NCBI RefSeq assembly: GCF_016862635.1
Contig: NZ_BONI01000006.1
Location: forward strand, 1-64,000
Direction of reading: 5' to 3'
Source of the DNA: Catellatospora coxensis
Lineage (GTDB): Bacteria; Actinomycetota; Actinomycetes; Mycobacteriales; Micromonosporaceae
Length of the DNA stretch: 64,000 nt
Part shown: positions 1-8,175 of the stretch, piece after piece
Layout of the letters: every line of letters begins with the position of its first letter
Numbering within the stretch: the stretch's first letter is position 1
The notes under the pieces: generated by a model
Database searches by the model: none
What the model was told of the DNA's origin: nothing
Seen by the model: only the letters and a program-made list of their open reading frames with translations
Made by a program: the position numbers and the translations under genes

Positions 1-300
1 CAAGAACACCAGGTTAGAGCCCCTCTTCGGAGGGGCTTTCGCCGTTCTGTGAGTTGTCTTGAGTTGCGAAGTCAGCGAGAAGTCAGCGAAGGCGCTCCGC
101 ACCCGGCTGGCGTGCTCGCCAGAGTGGTGCGTGTACCGGTTCGTTGATGCCTGCTCGTGTCCCATGACCTTCTGAACGTTCTTTGACGCGCACGCCGCTG
201 GAGATCAGCCATGTCGCGTACGAGTGGCGGAGGTCGCGGAAACGCAGTCCACCGGCACCGAGAACCCTCGACGTGGTCTGAGACCGCCGCCGCAAGGAGA
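1..300 (-). pseudogene. Degenerate 3' end of a tyrosine-recombinase (phage-type) integrase
   Basis: Read on the minus strand, about 260 down to 185 encodes GGLRFRDLRHSYATWLISSG, the classic catalytic RxxHxxxT-type block of site-specific tyrosine integrases. The rest of the domain (QKVMGHEQAS, then NRYTHHSGEHASRVRSAF with the nucleophile Tyr) continues only in another frame, so there is a one-base frameshift near 180-190. Two residues also look deleted before NRYTH. The second frame stays open to base 1, so the original stop lies outside the window. No upstream catalytic or core-binding part is present. This is a dead remnant, probably the scar of an integrated element beside its attachment site. 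Base composition is lower in GC than most of the window. The family call is strong; the boundaries are approximate. Confidence 0.75.
18..37 (+). terminator. TTCG-capped terminator hairpin
   Basis: AGCCCCTC-TTCG-GAGGGGCT forms a perfect 8-bp stem with a TTCG tetraloop, followed by TTTC. It would end a plus-strand gene lying left of the window. Since an integrase tail abuts it, that gene could be a tRNA used as an attachment site, but no tRNA is visible here. Confidence 0.65.
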
Positions 301-307
301 TCACCAT

Positions 308-898
308 ATGCGATCGTCATCGATGGACTCGGAGGCGAACGTTGCGCAGGACAGCCACACTCGCCACATGGACGCGATCCTTGGCTCGATTGTTGGCGGC
401 ATCCTGGCGATCGCCGGTGGACTCTTCGTTTCTATAGCCTCGGATCGCAAAGAACGCGTTAAATGGCAACGTGACGCTCAGATCAAGGCCAGCGCCGAAC
501 TAGTTAGCGCACTTCAGGTGGTCATCCGCCGACTGAGGGAGATCGCTTTCATGGGAGACAAGACTTCCAAGGAGGCGGAAACGGCGCTCTCGCTCTACCA
601 CGATGCGACAAGCATGTGGAACAGCGCAATGTACTCCGTCATCCTGGTTTCCTCGCCGAGACTAACTGATCTGGTGCTTTCCCTCGATCGCGAAGTTGAT
701 CGTCTCTGCGCACGCGCGAGGGAGCAAGAGTGGTCGCGTGCCGACTTCCGCCGCGAACGCCTGACAATCGGCCGTCTATCTGCACAGTATCTGGATGCCG
801 CACGAGGCGTGGCAGGGCTGCCTAAGCTTCAGCTCAACTCAGCTTGGAGTTGGGAAATGACCACCGCCGAAGAGGTCGAACCAATCGACGCCGAGTGA
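308..898 (+). CDS. Small single-pass membrane protein, unknown function
   Basis: 196 residues starting at ATG 308, chosen because AAGGAGATCACC lies directly upstream at good spacing; an in-frame ATG at 224 has no such site and overlaps the integrase remnant. Residues about 24-42 (ILGSIVGGILAIAGGLFVSI) form one transmembrane helix, followed by a basic stretch (SDRKERVKWQRD) and a mostly helical soluble domain. I do not recognise the family. The gene is clearly less GC-rich than most of the window, consistent with acquisition together with the neighbouring integrase. Such small anchored helical proteins are common in integrated elements and phages, but nothing here proves a role. Confidence 0.7.
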   Translation: MRSSSMDSEANVAQDSHTRHMDAILGSIVGGILAIAGGLFVSIASDRKERVKWQRDAQIKASAELVSALQVVIRRLREIAFMGDKTSKEAETALSLYHDATSMWNSAMYSVILVSSPRLTDLVLSLDREVDRLCARAREQEWSRADFRRERLTIGRLSAQYLDAARGVAGLPKLQLNSAWSWEMTTAEEVEPIDAE

Positions 899-950
899 GT
901 CGCGGGCTGCCGGATTCGTACGTGGAGACGGTTGCGCAACCAGATCCGGC

Positions 951-1205
951 CTAACGGCGGTCACCACGGGTTGCGTAGACAAGCATTCCGACCGCAGCCG
1001 CCACGAGCACTACGCATAGCAAGAGCCCAACGAGCGGGTTCTTGGAGGGATTGCCTGCCGCGAGCAGCTCCGTGCTCGCCAGTTGCGCCCAGGTGGCCAC
1101 AAAACCTCCGGTGGTGAGACGCGGTCCCGTCGGGGGGTGCGCGCAAATGCTAGCCATGCCGACCAAGCGCGGGAGTGTCGACTGAACCCGCCGACTCGCC
1201 GGCAT
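951..1205 (-). CDS. Possible small membrane protein
   Basis: 84 codons from ATG 1205 (or 68 from ATG 1157). The C-terminal third (NPLVGLLLCVVLVAAAVGML, then TRGDRR) is a convincing transmembrane helix with a basic cytoplasmic end; the N-terminal half is low complexity and unconvincing. It lies between the island gene and a chromosomal hypothetical, and no strong ribosome binding site is visible. It may be a real tail-anchored protein or the 3' remnant of a larger membrane protein. Confidence 0.35.
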   Translation of the reverse strand: MPASRRVQSTLPRLVGMASICAHPPTGPRLTTGGFVATWAQLASTELLAAGNPSKNPLVGLLLCVVLVAAAVGMLVYATRGDRR

Positions 1206-1269
1206 TCAGCGCGCGTGCCGCCAAGATCCTTGCTTGCCCCGTACGCGAATCGCAAGCCGGCCATGCGCC

Positions 1270-1878
1270 TTAACGCAGCCGGAACCGCAGCACACCCGAC
1301 ACGGCGAGCTGCCCGCCCGTCTCCCGGATCATCGCTTCCGCGGCCTGGCCGATGCGGAAGCCGAACAGGGGCTTCTCCCTCCCGTCGACCCGCACCAGCC
1401 GGGTCGCGGCGGTCAGCGCCGACCAGATCTGCCTGGTCTGCCCGACCAGTGTCCGGTGCGTCTCCGGACTGACTTCGTTCTCGTACCAGCGCACAGCCAG
1501 CCGGCCGGCCTCGAAGGACCGCCCGTCGTGGCCGTTCCGGATCCTTGCCCTGAGCAGCTGGACGGTCGCCTCGGTCGGTGGACCCGCCGGCGGCCGGACA
1601 CCGTTCGCCAAGGTCACCGTCTGCGGCAGTGCCGCACCGAACGGCAGGTGGAGAAACGCCTGCACACTGCCGCAGGCCATCGCTTCGGCGAGAGTCGGAT
1701 GCATGTGAGTCGGATGGAGGCCGACAGGACCAGGGTGCGAGCAGCGCCAGGCTATGAGCTCGATGCGCTCCCGGAGGAGGCGGTCGAAAGCGTTCTCGTC
1801 GGCGGGCAGCAGCCACGTGCCGGTGTCCTTGGTCCTCGATCCCGCGTACGGCACGCCGCCAAGGTACCGCCCACGCAC
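1270..1878 (-). CDS. Conserved-looking hypothetical protein
   Basis: About 202 residues ending at 1270. The frame reads as a globular protein (for example RTKDTGTWLLPADENAFDRL near the N terminus and LFGFRIGQAAEAMI near the C terminus), with balanced composition unlike the antisense frames. I cannot assign a family; no signal peptide, membrane segment or metal motif is seen. The start is uncertain: GTG 1878 is used, GTG 1908 is an alternative, and neither has a good ribosome binding site. It is divergent from the DinB-like gene at 1933, leaving only about 55 bp for both promoters. Confidence 0.6.
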   Translation of the reverse strand: MRGRYLGGVPYAGSRTKDTGTWLLPADENAFDRLLRERIELIAWRCSHPGPVGLHPTHMHPTLAEAMACGSVQAFLHLPFGAALPQTVTLANGVRPPAGPPTEATVQLLRARIRNGHDGRSFEAGRLAVRWYENEVSPETHRTLVGQTRQIWSALTAATRLVRVDGREKPLFGFRIGQAAEAMIRETGGQLAVSGVLRFRLR

Positions 1879-1932
1879 GCGTCGCCGAGTGTGGGTTGAG
1901 CTCGGCACCGACGGCTGGCAGGCTCTTCTTCC

Positions 1933-2511
1933 ATGATCGATGAGTTCGCGAAAGAGTACCTGCACGGCGAGCTGCGGCGGGTACGCACGTCGCTGGTCTG
2001 GAAGCTCGACGGCCTGCCCGAGTACGACGTCCGCCGCCCGCTGACGCCGACCGGAACCAACCTCCTCGGCCTGGTCAAGCACATGGCCACTCTGGAGGCC
2101 TGGTACTTCGGCGCCGTCTTCGACCGCCCGTTCCCGGAGCCGCTCGGCCGGTGGCAGGACGCCGACGGCAGCGACCTGTGGGTCACCGCGACCGAGACCC
2201 GGGAGCAGATCATCGCCTTCTACCAGCGCGCCTGCGAGCACGCCGACAGGACGATCGCCGCACTCCCCCTCGACACCCCCGGCCACGTGCCGTGGTGGTC
2301 ACACCCGGACGTGAAGCTGTTCGGCATCATGGTTCACGTCTTCAAGGACACCACCCGGCACGCCGGACACGCCGACATCCTGCGGGAGGGGCTCGACGGC
2401 CGGACCGGGATGGCGGCCGGGCAGCTGGAGCAGACCGACCCTGCGGCCCGCGAGGCGTACCACGCCGTCGTCGAGCAGGCCGCCCGAGCGGCCGCCGCAC
2501 TCGAGTCCTGA
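1933..2511 (+). CDS. DinB-superfamily (DUF664) protein
   Basis: 192 residues. The sequence matches the DUF664 branch of the DinB/mycothiol-dependent S-transferase superfamily: a four-helix bundle with spaced histidines for a divalent metal (VKHMATLEAWYFG near residue 45-58, and TTRHAGHADILREGLDGR near 142-160). Members are thiol-transferase-like enzymes in organisms that make mycothiol; the substrate of this one is unknown. Start ATG 1933 follows TTCTTCC without a strong Shine-Dalgarno, so it may be leaderless or weakly initiated. It converges on the DUF2201 gene across a shared terminator. Confidence 0.85.
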   Translation: MIDEFAKEYLHGELRRVRTSLVWKLDGLPEYDVRRPLTPTGTNLLGLVKHMATLEAWYFGAVFDRPFPEPLGRWQDADGSDLWVTATETREQIIAFYQRACEHADRTIAALPLDTPGHVPWWSHPDVKLFGIMVHVFKDTTRHAGHADILREGLDGRTGMAAGQLEQTDPAAREAYHAVVEQAARAAAALES

Positions 2512-2563
2512 GCGCGTACATCGAAGGGCTGCCCGGCAGTCTCGGGCTGGAGGAAGGCGAGAG

Positions 2564-2601
2564 CTGACCCCCGGACGCGGCACGCCGTGTCCGGGGGTCA
2601 G
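2564..2601. terminator. Bidirectional terminator hairpin
   Basis: CTGACCCCCGGAC and GTCCGGGGGTCAG form a perfect 13-bp stem with a 12-nt loop between the convergent DinB-like and DUF2201 genes. The right arm contains the stop codon of the minus-strand gene. Confidence 0.7.
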
Positions 2602-3812
2602 CCGATGGTGACCACTCGCGCCCAGTCCGGTGGCGTGTCCGGCACGTACTCCTCGTCGTCCTCGCTCCAGCGGCTCGCCCGGGGGAACAGTCCCACCACC
2701 GTCCGGCACGGCGGCTGCGTCTCGGGCCAGGGGGTCTGGCCGTCGGTGAGCGCGACGACGACGTCCGGGCGCGGGTTCAGGCGCAGCGCCTTGGCGAACC
2801 CCTCCCGCAGGTCGGTGCCCCCGCCGCCGGTCAGCGGGATGCCTTCGGCCCGGCACAGCGCGTACGCGACCCCGGCCGCCGCGTCGCAGGACAGCACCGT
2901 GACCAGGTCACGCCGCCCGCCGAGCGCGCGGGCGATGGCGGTGACCTCCAGCAGCGCGCTGCCCAGTTCGGCGTCGCTGACCGACCGGGAGGTGTCGATG
3001 ACCACGGCGACCCGGGGCGGCCTGCGCCGCAGGCTCGGCAGGACGACTCCGGGCAGGCCCGCGGACCGGCGCGACGGCCGGCCGTAGGTGTAGTCGTCGC
3101 CCGCGCCGGAGGCGGTCGCCGCCGAACGGACCGCCGCGCCGAGCAGGTCGCGCCACGCCTGCGGCGGGTGGAACACCTCTTCCGCCCACCGCTGCCAGCT
3201 CCTCGGGGCGGTGCCGGGGGCTCCGGTGACGCCCTGCGCCACCCGGAACCGGACCGCGTCCTGCTCCTGCTCGTCGAGCCCGTGCGCGCCGCACGGCCCC
3301 AGGTCCCATTCGCGGTCCAGCCCGTCGGCGCCGCTGCCGCAGTCGAGCCAGACCAGGTTCTGGGTACGCGGACCGAGGCCGAACTGCCGCAGGTAGTCCT
3401 CCATCAGCTCGCCGTCGGCCAGGCCGAGCAGTGCCGGGTCGACGGCGTCGGCGGGACGCGCCAGCCCGTCGCCGTACACGTCGTCGTTGATCTCGCAGTC
3501 GGCGGCGATGTTGATGCGCAGGCGCTCGCCCGGGCCGGTCAGGCCGCGTTCGGCCGCGACCCTGTTGCCGCGCCGGTGGTGGTCGCGCAGCAGGTGGGAG
3601 ACTTCGTGGACCCATACCCCGGCGAGTTCTTCGAGCGGGGTCCGGTCCACGAAGCCCGGTGAGACGTAGCAGCGCCAGTGCCGGTCCACGGCCATCGTCG
3701 GCACCCGCCGCGACACCACGACGTGCAGCGCGAACAGCGCCGTCGCCAGGTACGGCCGGACGCGGGCGGCGTGCAGGCGGGCGGCGTACAGCTTCTCGGT
3801 GTCCATGCTCAT
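2598..3812 (-). CDS. DUF2201 protein: putative metallopeptidase domain plus VWA-like domain
   Basis: 404 residues from ATG 3812, which overlaps the stop of the upstream MoxR gene (ATGA). The N-terminal domain carries HEVSH at about residues 69-73, a HExxH zinc motif inside VWVHEVSHLLRDHHRR. The C-terminal half is VWA-like with a MIDAS-type DTSRS, a downstream GGGGTDL threonine and VALTDG. This two-part architecture is typical of DUF2201 proteins that partner MoxR AAA+ ATPases, thought to act as chaperone or metal-insertion pairs. No export signal is seen, so it is probably cytoplasmic. The target is unknown. Confidence 0.88.
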   Translation of the reverse strand: MSMDTEKLYAARLHAARVRPYLATALFALHVVVSRRVPTMAVDRHWRCYVSPGFVDRTPLEELAGVWVHEVSHLLRDHHRRGNRVAAERGLTGPGERLRINIAADCEINDDVYGDGLARPADAVDPALLGLADGELMEDYLRQFGLGPRTQNLVWLDCGSGADGLDREWDLGPCGAHGLDEQEQDAVRFRVAQGVTGAPGTAPRSWQRWAEEVFHPPQAWRDLLGAAVRSAATASGAGDDYTYGRPSRRSAGLPGVVLPSLRRRPPRVAVVIDTSRSVSDAELGSALLEVTAIARALGGRRDLVTVLSCDAAAGVAYALCRAEGIPLTGGGGTDLREGFAKALRLNPRPDVVVALTDGQTPWPETQPPCRTVVGLFPRASRWSEDDEEYVPDTPPDWARVVTIG

Positions 3813-5056
3813 CGGCCGGCGCCGACGGGGGTGCGCTCGGCGGCCAGGTCGGCCTGCCGGGACAGGGCCACGACCCCGGCGAGCCGCTCGATCTGCGCGG
3901 GCACGGTCCAGCCGTCGTCGCGCAGGGCGGCGAGCGTCGCCGCGGGCACGACGACCAGGTCCGGCGCGCCGGTCTCCAGGGCGCGGACCAGCACGGCCCA
4001 GGCCGCGTCCCAACGGGACTGGTCGGGCCGGTTGCGGACCGCCTCGACGACGCCGTCGAGCACCGCCTGGCGCAGGTCGCCCCGCTCGGGCAGGACCGCG
4101 GACGCGGGGTCGGCCAGCAGCGTCTCGGGGTCCGGCAGGTCGAGTCTGTCCAGGCTCGCCAGCAGCTCCAGCCCGGGGCCGTCGCCGACGGTGCCGCGGA
4201 CCAGCAGGGACAGCACCTCCCGCGAGGCGCCCGCCGCGGTGGCGAAGGCGATCAGCCGCAGCGTCATGTCCCAGCTGCGCGGCGACGGCCAGGCCCCGCC
4301 GCGGCGGGTCTCGCTGTTCGGCAGCCGGTGCACGAGCGCGGGGCGGGCCGCCAGCAGGCCGCACACGGCCCGGCGGGCGTAGGCCACGGCGTCGCTGAGC
4401 AGCCTTTGGTCGAGCCGCGGCAGCGACGTCCTCGGCCAGGTCCCGCCGAGGCCGCGTACCACGACGTCATGGTCGTGGGTCCACTGCAGGTGGACGAACC
4501 GGTTGGCCAGCGGCGCGCTGAGTTCCCAGCCGTCGGCGGCCGACGAGCGCGGGTTCGCGGCGGCCACGATCCGGACCCCGGGCGGCAGCGTCAGCGCCCC
4601 GACCCGGCGTTCGAGCACGAGCCGCAGCAGCGCGGCCTGCACGGCCGGCGGCGCGGTGGACAGCTCGTCGAGGAACAGCAGCCCCCGCCCGGCCCGCACC
4701 AGGCGTACGGCCCAGTCCGGCGGCGCCATGGGCACGCCCTGCACGGCGGGGTCGTCGCCGACGACGGGCAGGCCGGAGAAGTCCGACGGTTCGTGCACGC
4801 TGGCGATGACCGTGGTCAGCGGCAGGTCGAGGGACTCGGCGAGCTGGGTCAGGGCGGCGGTCTTGCCGATCCCCGGCTCGCCCCACAGCAGCACCGGCAG
4901 GTCGGCGGCGACGGCCAGGGTCAGCGCCTCCAGTTGCGTGTCGGGGCGCGGCTCGGTGGTGGTGTCGCCGAGCAGCGCGAGCAGCTCGGCGGCGACGTCG
5001 AGCTGCGGCACTGCGGGGTCGGCGAGGCGGTCTGCGGAAGTGGCGTGCAGGGTCAT
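3809..5056 (-). CDS. MoxR-type AAA+ ATPase
   Basis: 415 residues. Walker A is GEPGIGKT at residues 59-66. Walker B is LLFLDELST near residue 130, followed by VRIVAAANP as sensor 1 and an arginine-rich APLANRFVHLQW segment. MoxR ATPases remodel or insert cofactors into partner complexes together with VWA proteins, and here the partner gene follows immediately with an ATGA overlap. Translation starts at ATG 5056; GGTGATCGAAC just upstream is a moderate ribosome binding site. It follows the 472-residue unknown gene by 114 bp and probably shares its transcript. Confidence 0.92.
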   Translation of the reverse strand: MTLHATSADRLADPAVPQLDVAAELLALLGDTTTEPRPDTQLEALTLAVAADLPVLLWGEPGIGKTAALTQLAESLDLPLTTVIASVHEPSDFSGLPVVGDDPAVQGVPMAPPDWAVRLVRAGRGLLFLDELSTAPPAVQAALLRLVLERRVGALTLPPGVRIVAAANPRSSAADGWELSAPLANRFVHLQWTHDHDVVVRGLGGTWPRTSLPRLDQRLLSDAVAYARRAVCGLLAARPALVHRLPNSETRRGGAWPSPRSWDMTLRLIAFATAAGASREVLSLLVRGTVGDGPGLELLASLDRLDLPDPETLLADPASAVLPERGDLRQAVLDGVVEAVRNRPDQSRWDAAWAVLVRALETGAPDLVVVPAATLAALRDDGWTVPAQIERLAGVVALSRQADLAAERTPVGAGR

Positions 5057-5170
5057 GTTCGATCACCTTCGGGTATGCGGGGCCGCGGTGCGGCCGGTGG
5101 GATGACGCGATGGGGGCACCCGTTCCGCGACGGCGGATGGGCGACCGGGGTCACGAGCCGGAGGCCGGGT

Positions 5171-6589
5171 TCAGCGGCCCGAGGCGTGGCGCGGGCGGGT
5201 CCGGACGGCGCCGCGGGTCAGGCGGCTCCGCTCGTCCCGGGAAGCGGGGCCGCGACCGAGCCCGGCCAGGCCCGCCCGGAACAGCCCGTGCGTTATCCGG
5301 CCCTGTGCCGCCGCCTCCAGCTCGTCGCGCAGCGCGCCGCTGCGCAGCAGCACGTCCGGGCCGAGCAGGCCTTCGACTGCCGCCAGCGCGCCTGCGGCGT
5401 CGCCGTGGTCCAGGCGGGCGCGGACGTCGACCAGGCACTCCGGAGCCCGGTGTGTCTCGTCGACGGCACGCAGGCAGGGCAGCGGCGGGCCGCCCAACGC
5501 GGTCAGCAGTTCCTCGCGGCGGACCTCGACCGGGTCGTGGTCGAGCGCGGTGAGGACCCCGTCCACGAGGGCGATCCGGTGCCGGGCTCCGCGGCAGTCG
5601 ACGTACCGCGTGCCGCCTGCGTCGTCGGCGGTCCGCGGGGTGGGCCGCGGGCGGTCCGGCACGAGCGCCGCCGCGACGAGCGGGTGCAGCCCGTCGGCGT
5701 CGATGAGGCCGTGCCGGAGCAGCTCCAGGTCGGGCGGCAGCCAGGTCGCGGCGTCGGGCAGCAGCAGCGTGGCCCGCGAGCGGTCCCGGGACGGCACAGC
5801 CGTGATCCGCGGCAACGCGCCCGGCGGGCCGCCGACGTCCACCGTGAAGCGGTGCCGGCTGTCGAGCCGCACCGTGACCGCACCACCGGACCGGCCTTCG
5901 GCGGCGTGCAGCAGCTCCGCCTCCGCGGCCCACCGGTGCACGGCGCACCCGATCTCCTCCGGAACGCCGGTCGGCGGCCGAGCACCGCCGGTGAGGCCGA
6001 CGTCGGGTCGGCTGTCCGGATCGGGCAGTCCGTCGAGGCCGGCCGGATCGTCTGCTCCGGACCGGTGGGCCAGTTCGCCGGACCGGCGTGCGTCCCACAG
6101 GTGGCGGTGCAGGTCGAGCCGGAACCGCCGGTCGGGGTGCGGATGGGGATGCAGGTACGGCACCCGGCCGGTCCCGGAGGCGTCCCACAGCGCGAGGCTG
6201 ATCCGCTGCCCGGCGTCGGCCCAGGCGGGCGCGGTGCGGGCGACCAGGTGCACCGGGTCCCCGGCCAGGTCGTAGCGGGCCAGGGAGATGGTCAGTCCCG
6301 GGCGCAGCAGTCCGTCCGGGGCGACCCTGGGCATGTGCCAGCGCAGCAGGTCAGGGGCGAGATGGCGGAGATCGTCACGGACCCGCGCGGCGAACTCCGG
6401 GCCGTGCTCGCGCGCCACGGCGCGCAGATTCAGATCGACGTCGACACGTGCGGCGGCGCAAGCCCCGGCCCAGTCACCGGCGGCCCGGCGGGTGGTCGCA
6501 CTTTCGACCATCGAGGGCGGCACGGCGAACTCGCGCACGCGCAGCCACAGGGCAAGACGGGTATCCGTCGTCGCAGTCAAGGAGCGCAT
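5171..6589 (-). CDS. Hypothetical protein of the MoxR/VWA operon
   Basis: 472 residues from ATG 6589, preceded by AAAAGGTGA at 6-nt spacing; GTG 6595 is an in-frame alternative. No known domain is recognised. There is no signal peptide or membrane helix; it is a soluble protein with a helical N-terminal part (residues 1-90) and a C-terminal helical part containing HGDAAGALAAVEGLLGPD. Its position as first gene before the MoxR ATPase and the DUF2201 protein suggests it is the substrate or scaffold of that pair (inference). The coding frame is supported by the absence of stops, the ribosome binding site and a sensible amino-acid composition. Confidence 0.75.
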   Translation of the reverse strand: MRSLTATTDTRLALWLRVREFAVPPSMVESATTRRAAGDWAGACAAARVDVDLNLRAVAREHGPEFAARVRDDLRHLAPDLLRWHMPRVAPDGLLRPGLTISLARYDLAGDPVHLVARTAPAWADAGQRISLALWDASGTGRVPYLHPHPHPDRRFRLDLHRHLWDARRSGELAHRSGADDPAGLDGLPDPDSRPDVGLTGGARPPTGVPEEIGCAVHRWAAEAELLHAAEGRSGGAVTVRLDSRHRFTVDVGGPPGALPRITAVPSRDRSRATLLLPDAATWLPPDLELLRHGLIDADGLHPLVAAALVPDRPRPTPRTADDAGGTRYVDCRGARHRIALVDGVLTALDHDPVEVRREELLTALGGPPLPCLRAVDETHRAPECLVDVRARLDHGDAAGALAAVEGLLGPDVLLRSGALRDELEAAAQGRITHGLFRAGLAGLGRGPASRDERSRLTRGAVRTRPRHASGR

Positions 6590-6690
6590 CAGCACTCACC
6601 TTTTGCGGACGGGACCCCCGATCTGATCGAGAAGGTAGTCATCGCGGGGAAGCGTACAACGCCGCGCCGCCGTTGTCAGGTCCGCCGGGT

Positions 6691-6835
6691 TCACCGGACC
6701 CGGCCCCGGAAGATGTCGTTGAGGTCGTGCTGGCTGACCTGGTCGTCGGCGTACGTGAAGGTGCCCTGCTCGGCCAGTTCCCCGCGCGGCGGACAGCAGC
6801 TGCCGGTACATGCCGGCGTCAGCGCTGATCAGTCC
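6691..6835 (-). pseudogene. 3' remnant of an unidentified gene, frameshifted
   Basis: The minus strand reads ISADAGMYRQLLSAAR and then, one frame over, GELAEQGTFTYADDQVSQHD followed by LNDIFRGRVR and a TGA at 6693-6691. The two halves join naturally if one base is restored near 6788, so this looks like the last ~47 codons of a real gene with a one-base deletion. The upstream part is missing and is replaced by the LysR remnant. The family is not recognised. Confidence 0.45.
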
Positions 6836-6986
6836 GGTGCCCGGGGTCGTCGTCCGGCCGCTGCGCCCGGCACCCCCGCCGCGACGGATCTGGGCGGTCA
6901 CCCCGGGCGAGCCGGCCACGCCGGCCGCGCACTTCCTGGACTGCCTGGTCGCGACCGTGTCCCTGGCAGGACCTGCCGACCGGTGA
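6831..6986 (+). pseudogene. 3' remnant of a LysR-type regulator gene
   Basis: The plus strand reads SPVPGVVVRPLRPAPPPRRI, then WAVTPGEPATPAAHFLDCL and a TGA at 6984-6986. This matches the usual last 50 residues of LysR effector-binding domains (..VVVRPL....RRIWAV..P......A...FLDAL). No HTH or upstream portion exists nearby, and the frame runs into the opposite-strand remnant. It is therefore a truncated tail, not a gene. Confidence 0.55.
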
Positions 6987-6989
6987 GGC

Positions 6990-7619
6990 TCAGATCGGGG
7001 GCGCGTCCGGCCGGACCCTGACCGCACCGGGCAGGTCGCCGTCCAGGAACCCCCGAAACGCCGTGGTGAGTGCGACCGGGTCGAGGTGCAGCGCCTCGAT
7101 GATCCTGTGGTGCTGGTCGTCAGCCCGCAGCCGCTCTCCGTCGACGGGCTCGCCGCGCAGGACGGCGGCGAGCCGTTCCCGGTCCACCACACCGACACCG
7201 AAAGGCGCGAAGACCTCTGGATCCGCACCCGACGGCCCGGTCGGGTGGGCGGCATCCGCGGGGTGTTCGACGTCGCCGATCCGGAACATGGCGTTGCCGT
7301 CGTCGTCGATGAACCAGTCGACGAGCACCGCCTCGTCGGAGACGTACCGGTGTACCGCGCGGCCGTCCTGGTAGACGGTCATCACGACCGCGTCGGAGTC
7401 GATGACCTCGTTCGTGAGGGCAGGTGTGCCGAGTGCGGCGCTCAGCCGCGAGGCGGGCGCGGCCACGTCCGCGACGTCCCAGCGGTCTTCTCGCGGCAGC
7501 AGCGCCACCCGCCCAGGGCCGGCGGGCACGAGCCAGCCGTCCGACCCGGCCGCGACCGCCGCCGCGCGCACCTGCTCAGGTTCACCGATCAGGAGCAGAT
7601 TCTCGTAGCTGGTTCCCAC
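6990..7619 (-). CDS. Hypothetical protein (209 aa)
   Basis: Start GTG 7619 is set by GGAGGTCGGAC immediately upstream. The protein is soluble and acidic, beginning GTSYENLLLIGEPEQVRAAA and containing RVALLPREDRWDVADVAAPA. No signal peptide, transmembrane helix or catalytic motif is recognised. The first ~80 residues have an alpha/beta rhythm; the C-terminal region (DDQHHRIIEALHLDPVALTT) is helical. It stands alone, with remnants downstream and a 157-bp gap upstream. Function unknown. Confidence 0.75.
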   Translation of the reverse strand: MGTSYENLLLIGEPEQVRAAAVAAGSDGWLVPAGPGRVALLPREDRWDVADVAAPASRLSAALGTPALTNEVIDSDAVVMTVYQDGRAVHRYVSDEAVLVDWFIDDDGNAMFRIGDVEHPADAAHPTGPSGADPEVFAPFGVGVVDRERLAAVLRGEPVDGERLRADDQHHRIIEALHLDPVALTTAFRGFLDGDLPGAVRVRPDAPPI

Positions 7620-7776
7620 GTCCGACCTCCCATGGCCGTGCCGCCGAACGGCGCGAAGCGTAGCCGGTTCCCGGCGATTCCGGTGGTCCCGCACCAGCCC
7701 GGCCCGAGCGCGCAGCCGCCGGTGAGGGTCCGTCGGGTGGTTGCGCCGCGGGCACGGAGCGGGCAGGCGGGGAGGG

Positions 7777-8175
7777 TCAGGCAACGGGCTGGGGTTCAGC
7801 GTCGGCGGGATACCAGCGCAGCTCGACGGTGTTGTGGTCGGGGTCCTGGACGTAAAGGGAGGTGGCGGTGCCTCGGGCACCGAAGCGCTGCACCGGTCCC
7901 TCCAGGACGGTGAACACGCCGGAGGCGATGACGGCGTGCCAGTCGAGGGGGTCGACGACCAGGCAGAGGTGGTCGACGTTCGACTCGCCGCGGGGCCGCC
8001 GTACCAGGTCGATGATGGTGTCGGCGGTGACCCGCACGGACGGGAAGCCGACCTGCCCGGCGCGCCACTGCTCGACCCGGACCGGTTCGAGGCCGAGCAG
8101 CCCGCAGTAGAACTGCAGCGCACGCTCGACGTCGGTGACGTTGAGGACCAGGTGGTCGAAGGCCTTGACCCGCAT
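7777..8175 (-). CDS. VOC-family (glyoxalase/bleomycin-resistance fold) protein
   Basis: 132 residues from ATG 8175, whose first base overlaps the stop of the upstream gene (TGATG), implying translational coupling. The opening FDHLVLNVTDVERALQFYCG and the ending SLYVQDPDHNTVELRWYP are the two halves of a VOC module, with metal-ligand positions H (FDHL), H (VDHLCLVV) and E (VELRW). VOC members include dioxygenases, glyoxalases and drug-binding proteins; the substrate here cannot be told. Confidence 0.9.
   Translation of the reverse strand: MRVKAFDHLVLNVTDVERALQFYCGLLGLEPVRVEQWRAGQVGFPSVRVTADTIIDLVRRPRGESNVDHLCLVVDPLDWHAVIASGVFTVLEGPVQRFGARGTATSLYVQDPDHNTVELRWYPADAEPQPVA

Noticed and set aside
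1-60. Possible tRNA 3' end at the left edge
   Set aside because: A terminator and att-like context suggest one outside the window, but no acceptor stem or CCA end can be seen within it.
3659-7021. 1120-codon open frame on the plus strand
   Set aside because: It is antisense to the MoxR, DUF2201 and operon-hypothetical genes. Composition is Arg/Gly/Pro-rich with no domain; a GC-rich third-position shadow.
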